Assembly: GCA_020636045.1 (NCBI GenBank)
Contig: JACJYP010000019.1
Location: 1-37,067, forward strand
DNA from: Lewinellaceae bacterium
GTDB lineage: Bacteria > Bacteroidota > Bacteroidia > Chitinophagales > Saprospiraceae
Direction: 5' to 3'
Length of the DNA stretch: 37,067 bases
Below the pieces are notes generated by a model, which searched no databases, was not told where the DNA came from, and worked only from the letters and a program-made list of their open reading frames with translations. The translations under genes were made by a program, and so were the position numbers. Shown here piece after piece: positions 30,598 through 37,067 of this stretch. The number at the start of each line of letters is the position of its first letter. Within the stretch, counting starts at the first letter, position 1.

Positions 30598-32223
30598 ATG
30601 CAAGAAATCGGACGCAAAAACCCAGAAGCCAAACTGGAAGATCTCGGCCTCAAGAACTGGAAAACCGCCTACTGGAATCTCCACCCCGAAGAACTCGTAG
30701 AACACACCCTTTGCAAGGGAATGGGCCAACTCGCCGACAGCGGCGCACTCGTCATCAGCACGGGCGAATTCACAGGCCGCTCGCCGGAAGACCGCTTCAT
30801 CGTGAAGGACAGCGACACGGCCAACAAGGTCAACTGGGGAAAAGTCAACATCCCTTTCGATAGCCGGAAATTTGACAAACTCTGGCGCAAGTGCTGCAAC
30901 TACCTCAAGAAAAAAGACCTCTATGTGCGCGACGTGCGCGCCAACGCCAGCCAGAATCCCGAATACCAGTTGCGCATCCGCGTGATCACCGAATTTCCCT
31001 GGAGCAATCTTTTCGCCCACAATATGTTTCTGCGCCTTGAGCGCGAAGAGATCGACCATTTCGACGCGCGCTGGACGGTGCTCTGCGTTCCCGGCTTCAA
31101 GGCAAATCCCGAAGAAGACGGCACCCGGCAGCACAATTTTGCCATCGTCAACGTTAAAAAACGCCGCCTGCTGATCGGCGGCACCGGCTACACGGGCGAG
31201 ATCAAAAAAGGTATTTTCTCCGTCATCAATTTCGTACTGCCTACCCGCGCCAAAGACGCGCTGCCCATGCACTGCTCGGCCAACGTAGGCAAAGACGGCG
31301 ACATCGCCCTGTTCTTCGGCCTTTCCGGCACCGGCAAAACGACGCTCAGCGCCGACCCCAACCGCCCGCTGATCGGCGACGACGAACACGCCTGGGCCGA
31401 CCACGAAGTGTTCAACTTCGAAGGCGGCTGCTACGCCAAAACGATCGACCTGACGGAAGAGAAAGAGCCCGATATTTTCCGCGCCATCCGCCACGGCGCC
31501 ATCCTGGAAAACATCAAATTCTTCAACGACACGCGCAGCGTGAACTATGCCGACCGCAGCGTCACCGAAAACACGCGTGTCTCCTACCCCATCCAGCACA
31601 TCGCCAACGCCGTGACGCCGAGCCGCGCGGAAGGCGACCCGAAGAATATTTTCTTCCTTACCTGCGACGCCTACGGCATCCTGCCGCCCATCTCGCGCCT
31701 CTCCCCGGAGCAGGCCATGTACTATTTCATCAGCGGATACACCGCCCGCGTGGCCGGTACGGAAGTAGGCATCAAGGAACCCAAATCTACTTTCTCGGCT
31801 TGCTTCGGCGCGCCCTTCCTGCCCCTGCACCCGGCCAAATACGCCACCCTGCTGGGCAAAAAACTGCGCAAGAGCAAAGCGAAAGTATGGCTGATCAATA
31901 CCGGCTGGAGCGGCGGCGCCTACGGCACGGGCAGCCGCATCAAACTGTCGTACACCCGCGCCATGATCACCGCTGCGCTCAACGGCGAACTCGACAAGGT
32001 GGGCTATCACCAGCACGAGGTGTTCGGCATGAACATGCCCGACAGTTGCCCCGGCGTTCCGGCGGACATCCTCAACCCCCGCAACACATGGGCAGATAAA
32101 AACGCGTACGACCGCATGGCCAACCAACTGGCCAACGAGTTTGTGAAGAACTTTGAAAAATACGCCGATCAGGCCAAGGAAGACATTCTTGCAGCAGCCC
32201 CCCGGGTGCTGAGCAAAGTCTGA
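30598..32223 (+). CDS. pckA: Phosphoenolpyruvate carboxykinase (ATP)
   Basis: A 541-residue enzyme converting oxaloacetate and ATP to PEP and CO2, the first step of gluconeogenesis. The ATP-binding loop GLSGTGKTTL starts at residue 241, followed by the metal-binding IGDDEHAW. Other family blocks: TGEFTGRSPEDRFIV, LIGGTGYTGEIKKGIFSV, and NTGWSGGAYGTGSRIKLSYT. Length is normal. A strong terminator lies 23 bp after the stop, so it is a single-gene unit. Confidence 0.97.
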   Translation: MQEIGRKNPEAKLEDLGLKNWKTAYWNLHPEELVEHTLCKGMGQLADSGALVISTGEFTGRSPEDRFIVKDSDTANKVNWGKVNIPFDSRKFDKLWRKCCNYLKKKDLYVRDVRANASQNPEYQLRIRVITEFPWSNLFAHNMFLRLEREEIDHFDARWTVLCVPGFKANPEEDGTRQHNFAIVNVKKRRLLIGGTGYTGEIKKGIFSVINFVLPTRAKDALPMHCSANVGKDGDIALFFGLSGTGKTTLSADPNRPLIGDDEHAWADHEVFNFEGGCYAKTIDLTEEKEPDIFRAIRHGAILENIKFFNDTRSVNYADRSVTENTRVSYPIQHIANAVTPSRAEGDPKNIFFLTCDAYGILPPISRLSPEQAMYYFISGYTARVAGTEVGIKEPKSTFSACFGAPFLPLHPAKYATLLGKKLRKSKAKVWLINTGWSGGAYGTGSRIKLSYTRAMITAALNGELDKVGYHQHEVFGMNMPDSCPGVPADILNPRNTWADKNAYDRMANQLANEFVKNFEKYADQAKEDILAAAPRVLSKV

Positions 32224-32246
32224 CGAACCGATCCGCAGAAATACCG

Positions 32247-32280
32247 ATCCGCCGCACGCCTTCCGTGCGGCGGATTTTTT
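32247..32280 (+). terminator. Intrinsic terminator of pckA
   Basis: ATCCGCCGCACG (32247-32258) and CGTGCGGCGGAT (32264-32275) form a 12-bp stem with loop CCTTC, followed by six T (32275-32280). Confidence 0.95.
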
Positions 32281-32308
32281 GTTTCACGGAAAAATAGCGC
32301 TCCTGCCC

Positions 32309-32316
32309 TACTTTTG
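32309..32316 (+). promoter_or_regulatory. -7 promoter element upstream of the lipoprotein at 32542
   Basis: TACTTTTG fits TAnnTTTG fully. If used, the leader of about 220 nt would contain the complete inverted repeat 32335-32498. Confidence 0.5.
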
Positions 32317-32334
32317 TGGCCGAAAATGCGTTTA

Positions 32335-32498
32335 AGAAACCGTCTGAAAACCCCTTACGATTGTAAAGACGCATCATTTGCAGGCATATGACGTTTATTT
32401 TTTCGTCAATAGGACAAGGCTATTCCCTCAAAAATAAACTTTGTCTGCCTTCAAAGCATACGCCTTTCCACCTCGCAATAGGTTTTCAGACGGTTTCT
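32335..32498. repeat. 18-bp perfect inverted repeat enclosing 128 bp
   Basis: AGAAACCGTCTGAAAACC (32335-32352) recurs as its exact reverse complement at 32481-32498. The inside has no credible gene. The arms share GTCTGAAAA with the repeat at 3219-3293. The form (matched ends, 164 bp, no transposase) fits a MITE-like element or a large leader structure. The flanks TTA and AA give no clear target duplication. Confidence 0.8.
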
Positions 32499-32541
32499 AA
32501 GCACTTGCACACCTCTTTATTTGACCAAGTTCGCACATACC

Positions 32542-32967
32542 ATGAAAACGACCCTTCTTGCGCTGAGCGCGCTGGCCGCGATCTGCCTTTTCTTCGCTTG
32601 CAAACAAACCCAGTATTCTACTGAAAACCTTCCCGATCATCAGTTGCGCTGGGGCAACGGCGGCGGCTACGTGGGCAGGGAAACCATCTACACACTGCTC
32701 GACAACGGCCAGCTGTTCATCCGCCAGACCGGCGGTTCGCTGGCAGAGCAAGGCAGCGTGAAACCCAAAAAGGCCAAAGCCATGTACGACACCATGCAGG
32801 CCCTCGACCTGATGAACGTGCAGTTCGAACACCCCGGCAACATCTACAGTTTTATAGAGGTGTTGCAGGACGACAACGTACGGCGCATCAGCTGGGGAGA
32901 AAAAGACCACCCCGTGGATGCCCGGATCGCCGACCTTTATCGCCAACTTAATGAGCTCATTAAGTGA
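32542..32967 (+). CDS. Small lipoprotein of unknown function
   Basis: A 141-residue lipoprotein (lipobox FFAC, Cys20). The mature part (LRWGNGGGYVGRETIYTLLD; GQLFIRQTGGSL; NIYSFIEVLQDDNVRRISWG) looks like a compact alpha/beta domain; no family recognised. The ATG at 32542 begins the signal peptide, so the upstream in-frame codon at 32521 is not used. The stop codon lies at the edge of a perfect 20-bp palindrome. A peptidase gene follows after 171 bp. Confidence 0.75.
   Translation: MKTTLLALSALAAICLFFACKQTQYSTENLPDHQLRWGNGGGYVGRETIYTLLDNGQLFIRQTGGSLAEQGSVKPKKAKAMYDTMQALDLMNVQFEHPGNIYSFIEVLQDDNVRRISWGEKDHPVDARIADLYRQLNELIK
32946..32965. repeat. 20-bp perfect palindrome over the 3' end of the lipoprotein gene
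   Basis: ACTTAATGAG (32946-32955) is followed at once by its reverse complement (32956-32965), covering the last codons and the first base of the stop TGA (32965-32967). With no loop it suits a dimeric DNA-binding protein more than a terminator. Confidence 0.85.
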
Positions 32968-33015
32968 GCTGTGGTGCGGCGACGGGTGGCTATTTTTACG
33001 TTGCGTGTGTGTTCG

Positions 33016-33120
33016 ACAACCGGAGATTGGTACACGCTTCGCCAACTAGAGCTTGGTGTTACTTTTTGCCGACCGGACCTTAGCAGCACTTTTGCCAACC
33101 AGAGGTTGGCGCCACTTTAT
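33016..33120 (+). repeat. Four-unit 26-bp tandem repeat with hairpin cores
   Basis: Four diverged units of 26, 27, 26 and 26 bp begin at 33016, 33042, 33069 and 33095. The shared pattern is CCAACC, three or four bases with GA, GTTGG-like, then a CACTTTTG-like end. The last unit has a perfect 6-bp hairpin CCAACC (33095-33100), AGA, GGTTGG (33104-33109). Unit 3 ends in CACTTTTG (33087-33094), one base off the -7 promoter consensus, so the array may supply the promoter of the peptidase gene. Confidence 0.75.
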
Positions 33121-33138
33121 AAACCAATCATTTGTTCT

Positions 33139-35220
33139 ATGAAATTTTCAAATACACTGCCCGCACTCTTGTTGTGCATGGCCGTTTTCCTGACCATTTC
33201 CTGCGGAAACCAACCCGACAAAACTTCAGAAACACCGGCGCCTGAAGCAGAGACCAGGATACTGCTCGACTCGTTTGCCGACCTGCAGATCCTGCGCTAC
33301 GAACTGCCCGGCTGGGACAAACTCGACCTCCGGCAAAAGACCTTCATTTACTACCTCGCCGAAGCCACGCTCGCCGGCCGCGACATCATCTACGACCAGC
33401 ATTGCAAGTACAACCTCGCGGTCCGCAAAACCCTGGAAGGCATTTTCAATACTTATAAAGGCGACCGCAAATCGGCTGCCTGGAAGGATTTCGAGACCTA
33501 CGCCAAGCGCGTGTGGTTCAGCAACGGCATCCACCACCATTACAATGAACTGAAGATCATCCCCGGCTTTTCGAAGGAATATTTTGCCGAACTGGTCGGC
33601 CAGTCCGACCCGGCCGCCCTGCCGCTGATGGAAGGGGAAGATGCCGTCAAATTCGCCGAGCGCCTGACACCCGTGCTCTTCGACCCGAATGTGATGGCCA
33701 AAAGGACGAACAAAGACAAAAATACCGACGTAGTGAAATCCTCTGCTGTCAACTTCTACGAGGGCGTGTCGGAGGCGCAGGCAGAAAAGTACTACCAGGA
33801 TATGATCAATGCCGCCGGCAAAAACCGCCCCTGGTTCGGCCTTAATTCCAAACTAGTCGCTGACGCCTCCGGCAAACTCGTGGAACGCGTATGGAAGGCC
33901 GGCGACGGCAATATGTACGGCGCCGCCATCTCGAAGATCGCCGAGAACCTCGAAAAAGCGATCCCCTTTGCCGAGAACGAGCAACAGAAGAAAGCCATCG
34001 GCCTGCTGATCGAATACTACCGCTCGGGCGACCTGCGCAAATTCGACGACTACAACATCGCATGGGTGAAGGACACCGAAAGTGCCATCGACTTCATCAA
34101 CGGCTTCATCGAGGTATACCACGACCCGAAAGGATACAAGGCCGACTGGGAAGCCGTGGTGCAGTACAATGACCCCGACGCCACGGAAAAAATGGCGATC
34201 GTGAGCAAAAACGCTCAGTATTTCGAAGACAACAGCACCATCCCGCAGGCGTATAAAAAGAAAAGCGTGCAGGGTGTGTCGTATCGTGTCATCAACGTGG
34301 CCATGGAAGGCGGCGACTGCGCGCCCAGCACCCCCATCGGCATCAACCTGCCCAACTCCAACTGGATCCGCGAATTATACGGATCCAAATCCATCAGCCT
34401 GAACAACATCGAGAACGCGTACGCACAGGCGGGCGGCGCGCTGGCGACCGCCGAATTCGCCAACGACCCGGAAGAGATCGAACGCGCAAAAAAATACTCC
34501 GAAGCATGCGGCAAAATGCACACCGCCCTGCACGAGGTGATCGGCCACGCCAGCGGACAACTCAAGGAAGGCGTGGCGGAGCCCAACGTCACGCTCAAGA
34601 TATACGCCAGCACCCTCGAAGAAGGCCGCGCCGATCTCGTGGCCCTGTACTTCATGCCCGATCCCAAACTCGTGGAATGGGGCCTGATGCCCGACGCCGA
34701 GGCCTACAAGGCCGAGTACGACCAATACATCCGCAACGGCCTGCTCCAGCAACTCCGCCGCCTGCCCCCGGGCGCCGACATCGAGGAAGACCACATGCGC
34801 AACCGCCAGTTGGTAGCCGCCTGGGTGTTTGAAAAAGGGCAAAAAGACAACGTGATCGTACGCGAAGAGCGCAACGGCAAAACCTACTACGACATTCGCG
34901 ATTACGCGAAACTGCGCGAACTGTTCGGCCAGCTGCTGTCGGAGATACAGCGCATCAAGTCGGAAGGCGATTTCAATGCCGCTCACGACCTCGTGGAAAA
35001 CTACGGCGTGAAAACCGACGCCGCCACAGGCCAGCAGGTGAAAGACCGCTACGCCGCGCTGCCCACCAAGCCCTATTCCGGCTTTGTGCAACCCAAACTG
35101 GTCGCAGTAAAAGACGCCAGCGGCAAGATCACCGACGTAAAGGTGGAACTGGAACTCGACTTCGTGCAGCAAATGCTGCGCTACGGAAAGGAGTACTCGT
35201 TTCTGCCAGTGAATAACTAA
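33139..35220 (+). CDS. Dipeptidyl-peptidase III-like (M49) lipoprotein
   Basis: A 693-residue zinc metallopeptidase that removes dipeptides from peptide N termini. The M49 zinc motif HEVIGH starts at residue 465 (His465, Glu466, His470), and the second motif EEGRAD (494-499) gives the third ligand; these match HELLGH and EECRAD of known DPP III. Residue Cys22 in TISC is a lipobox, so it is membrane-anchored and faces the periplasm or outside. That differs from cytosolic DPP III. The ATG at 33139 begins the signal peptide; a longer frame from 32971 would run through the tandem repeat. A strong terminator follows. Confidence 0.93.
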   Translation: MKFSNTLPALLLCMAVFLTISCGNQPDKTSETPAPEAETRILLDSFADLQILRYELPGWDKLDLRQKTFIYYLAEATLAGRDIIYDQHCKYNLAVRKTLEGIFNTYKGDRKSAAWKDFETYAKRVWFSNGIHHHYNELKIIPGFSKEYFAELVGQSDPAALPLMEGEDAVKFAERLTPVLFDPNVMAKRTNKDKNTDVVKSSAVNFYEGVSEAQAEKYYQDMINAAGKNRPWFGLNSKLVADASGKLVERVWKAGDGNMYGAAISKIAENLEKAIPFAENEQQKKAIGLLIEYYRSGDLRKFDDYNIAWVKDTESAIDFINGFIEVYHDPKGYKADWEAVVQYNDPDATEKMAIVSKNAQYFEDNSTIPQAYKKKSVQGVSYRVINVAMEGGDCAPSTPIGINLPNSNWIRELYGSKSISLNNIENAYAQAGGALATAEFANDPEEIERAKKYSEACGKMHTALHEVIGHASGQLKEGVAEPNVTLKIYASTLEEGRADLVALYFMPDPKLVEWGLMPDAEAYKAEYDQYIRNGLLQQLRRLPPGADIEEDHMRNRQLVAAWVFEKGQKDNVIVREERNGKTYYDIRDYAKLRELFGQLLSEIQRIKSEGDFNAAHDLVENYGVKTDAATGQQVKDRYAALPTKPYSGFVQPKLVAVKDASGKITDVKVELELDFVQQMLRYGKEYSFLPVNN

Positions 35221-35254
35221 AAAGGGATCGCTACATGCCCATGCAGCGAATTTG

Positions 35255-35299
35255 ACCGAGCGGCGCGGATATCCACTTCCGCGCCGCTCGGTGCGTTTT
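35255..35299 (+). terminator. Intrinsic terminator of the DPP III-like gene
   Basis: ACCGAGCGGCGCGGA (35255-35269) and its exact reverse complement (35278-35292) form a 15-bp stem with an 8-nt loop, followed by GCG and TTTT (35296-35299). Confidence 0.88.
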
Positions 35300-35342
35300 C
35301 AGCAGCGGGTTCCTTTCGTTAAGACCCTGTTAAGGCGATAAA

Positions 35343-35375
35343 TTTGCGTTAAAAGCCCCTCCGGCTCTGTTTTTG
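35343..35375 (+). promoter_or_regulatory. Promoter of the lipoprotein at 35425
   Basis: TTTG (35343-35346), 21-bp spacer and TGTTTTTG (35368-35375), one base off the -7 consensus. Confidence 0.6.
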
Positions 35376-35424
35376 TATCGCTCCCGGGGTTTCTTTTGCA
35401 GCATTACTCAACACTACTGCTGCC

Positions 35425-36018
35425 ATGAAATACCTGCTGTTTACACTTTCCGCCGCGCTGATCCTCGCAGCCTGTACGCCCCGCTACGGCGTCATCGAAG
35501 TCATTCCCGACGACTATAAAAACAACAAAAACATCCGGCTGCAATACGCCTTCGACGCCAAAGAGCGCCGCAGCGACCTGCAAACGGCGTACATGACCTT
35601 TCTCCGGGTCGTTTCCGCCGACGGTTCGGAAGAAGCCGGCGTGTACGTCCGGATGAACAAAGCCGTATCCGCCTTTGAAGTAAAACAGGAAGGTTTTATC
35701 AACGCCGACGGCCGGAAATTGCCCGTATCCCTGCTCGACCGCCGCGAAAATGTGCTGAGCGAAACAAATGAAAGCACCGAGGACCATAGCTACCAGGACA
35801 GCATCGGCGTTATCCATACCGTAACGGTGGTCACGGGTGTCAGCACCGACTCCTGGAAACAGGAACATTTTTACATTCCCCTGACTGCCGAACACATAGA
35901 AGCGATCAGGAACTGCCGCAGCCTGGAATTCCGCTATTACCTCGGCCCCGAACCCGCCACTGTGGTGGTGGCGCCCGGGCGGCTCGAAAAGATCAGGCAG
36001 TGGCTGGCGATGCGGTGA
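35425..36018 (+). CDS. Lipoprotein of unknown function
   Basis: A 197-residue lipoprotein (lipobox LAAC, Cys17). The mature part is beta-rich (IRLQYAFDAKERRSDLQTAY; AGVYVRMNKAVSAFEVKQEG; LEFRYYLGPEPATVVV). No named domain was recognised. It has its own promoter and is convergent with the T9SS cargo gene, 24 bp apart. Codon and base use look like the neighbours. Confidence 0.75.
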   Translation: MKYLLFTLSAALILAACTPRYGVIEVIPDDYKNNKNIRLQYAFDAKERRSDLQTAYMTFLRVVSADGSEEAGVYVRMNKAVSAFEVKQEGFINADGRKLPVSLLDRRENVLSETNESTEDHSYQDSIGVIHTVTVVTGVSTDSWKQEHFYIPLTAEHIEAIRNCRSLEFRYYLGPEPATVVVAPGRLEKIRQWLAMR

Positions 36019-36042
36019 TGGCAGGAAGCGTCTCAGGACTGA

Positions 36043-37067
36043 TTATTCCACAAACAAACGTCGGTGCGATACCCCGCCCCGTACATAGCGGACTGTTATT
36101 ATGTACACGCCTGCGGGCAGCAGTGCGGGCAGTTGGAGCGTAACGCCGGTACTGCCCGGCGCCGGGTACGATGTCAGAAGACGGCCCGACAGGTCGGAGA
36201 GTTCTACCGATGCTATCTTTTCCGGGGCTTCGATCCGTACCTGCGTCTGTGTCGCCGGGTTGGGGTACACCCTTAACCCGGCTTTTGTCTCCGGGGCTTC
36301 ATGCAACGCGCTCGTCTGGCAAAAAAGCGTATCCATGCAACCGTTGTTATCGATCTTCACGATCCAGCAGAGATAATTACTCCCCTCACGCGCATAACCG
36401 CCCGCCATGATCCGCCCGCTCGAAAGTACGCCCGAACCGAATAATGTGCCGGTAACAGACTCGATATCGGGAAATGGTGGAGGAAAATGCCGCCCCCAGA
36501 TGCTGTCGCCCGCCGGGGAAAACTTGTACAGCCAACCCTGGCCACGCGTCAGACCTTCACTGTTTTTAACGCCGAACTGCCCGCTACCCAGTATGTTCCC
36601 GTCAGGCAGCCTTTCGAAATCGAGCAGATGCTTCCCGCCAAGAGAGGTGATCCGGCCGAAACTGTACGACCACTGGATTGTCATGGTCGAATCGAATCGC
36701 GTCAGTGTAGGCTGCACCAGTTCGGTGTTGATGTATATATCCTTGCGCGCCAGCCCGTAGGTGATAAAAGAGCCGTCTTCCAGGGCCACCACCTTGCGCA
36801 TGTAGCCGATATCGGGTGCTGCCTGTGTTTGGTAGTAGGCCAGCACGTTGCCCTGCCCGTCGATCTTGTATATACCCGAGCGGCCATCTTCAGGCATGCC
36901 GCCGGTGACCAAAGGTTCGAGCAGTTCTACGGTCACAAAAACGAAAGTCGAGTCGTTCAAAACATCTAAGTCAAGCAGATTATTTGGAAAATTCGTGTTT
37001 GTATAAAGCCGCTCCCAAAGGATATCGCCTGCCTGGTCCGTCCGTTTTACGAAACAAACCAACTGAT
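36043..37067 (-). CDS. T9SS cargo protein with C-terminal sorting domain (5' end outside window)
   Basis: The last about 340 residues of a secreted protein; the N terminus and signal peptide lie beyond the right edge. Residues with repeated W-x-Y/F and GNILGSGQFG-like motifs (RLPDGNILGSGQFGV; SSGRIMAGGYAREGSN; WLYKFSPAGDSIWG) suggest a beta-propeller of delta-60/kelch style. The final about 80 residues are a type A T9SS sorting domain: LRVYPNPATQTQVRIEAPEK, VELSDLSGRLL, LPAGVYIITVRYV and the end RRLFVE. The domain is cleaved or used for surface attachment during export by the type IX system. Confidence 0.88.
   Translation of the reverse strand, partial: QLVCFVKRTDQAGDILWERLYTNTNFPNNLLDLDVLNDSTFVFVTVELLEPLVTGGMPEDGRSGIYKIDGQGNVLAYYQTQAAPDIGYMRKVVALEDGSFITYGLARKDIYINTELVQPTLTRFDSTMTIQWSYSFGRITSLGGKHLLDFERLPDGNILGSGQFGVKNSEGLTRGQGWLYKFSPAGDSIWGRHFPPPFPDIESVTGTLFGSGVLSSGRIMAGGYAREGSNYLCWIVKIDNNGCMDTLFCQTSALHEAPETKAGLRVYPNPATQTQVRIEAPEKIASVELSDLSGRLLTSYPAPGSTGVTLQLPALLPAGVYIITVRYVRGGVSHRRLFVE

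Noticed and set aside
30472..32127. 551-residue open frame antisense to pckA
   Set aside because: Antisense shadow of a gene with unmistakable PEP carboxykinase motifs.
32388..32624. 78-residue open frame ahead of the small lipoprotein
   Set aside because: It runs through the inverted-repeat element and overlaps the lipoprotein signal peptide in another frame.
1..37067. tRNA, rRNA, insertion sequence with transposase, or complete CRISPR array
   Set aside because: None could be recognised by eye; only a single repeat-like unit at the left edge and transposase-free inverted repeats are present.

Overview
The window looks like a piece of a Bacteroidota chromosome, most likely from the Saprospiria/Chitinophagia side of the phylum (inference). 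The signs are Bacteroidota-type promoters (-33 TTTG and -7 TAnnTTTG) before many genes, only one obvious Shine-Dalgarno sequence, many lipoproteins, a C-terminal type IX secretion (T9SS) sorting domain, GldN-like and PorE-like proteins, and several ECF sigma factors. GC is high for the phylum (mid-50s % by eye). I see no rRNA or tRNA gene.

Layout. 1-350: a CRISPR-repeat-like hairpin on the left edge, then non-coding DNA. 351-5204: a GSCFA-family protein, a large surface lipoprotein, and an ECF sigma factor overlapping a gene for a single-TM protein with a C-terminal beta-barrel-like domain. 5429-11146: two c-type cytochromes around a duplicated pair of AraC regulators, a lipocalin-like lipoprotein, a tiny membrane ORF and a helical exported protein. 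11396-15083: an ECF sigma factor, a TetR/alpha-beta hydrolase operon divergent from a non-canonical SDR, and another ECF sigma. 15519-20010: gatA, a tandem GldN-like protein and a PorE-like OmpA protein, the last two both linked to T9SS/gliding. 20017-20910: an AT-richer Abi (HEPN) gene on the minus strand, preceded by a strong promoter and a terminator-like element right before its start codon. 21179-25600: nadA, a DUF1080 lipoprotein, a radical SAM protein and an O-antigen-ligase-like protein. 25603-29222 (minus): DUF4139 protein, aroE and proline dehydrogenase, probably one transcript. 29526-37067: LOG-family protein, pckA, a small lipoprotein, a dipeptidyl-peptidase III-like lipoprotein, a further lipoprotein, and the 3' part of a T9SS cargo gene.

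How it fits together. Most genes are core metabolism (nadA, aroE, putA-like, pckA, gatA) or envelope functions. The unusual parts are the Abi gene with its leader, large intergenic inverted repeats (3219-3293 and 32335-32498, sharing the core GTCTGAAAA), a 26-bp hairpin-bearing tandem array upstream of the peptidase (33016-33120), a 20-bp perfect palindrome over a stop codon (32946-32965), an exactly spaced promoter duplication before the two AraC genes, and several promoters placed so close to the ATG that the mRNAs should have very short leaders. Where a start codon was ambiguous I used promoter position, signal peptide or Shine-Dalgarno to choose it. All family calls rest on motif recognition by eye; no database search was run.
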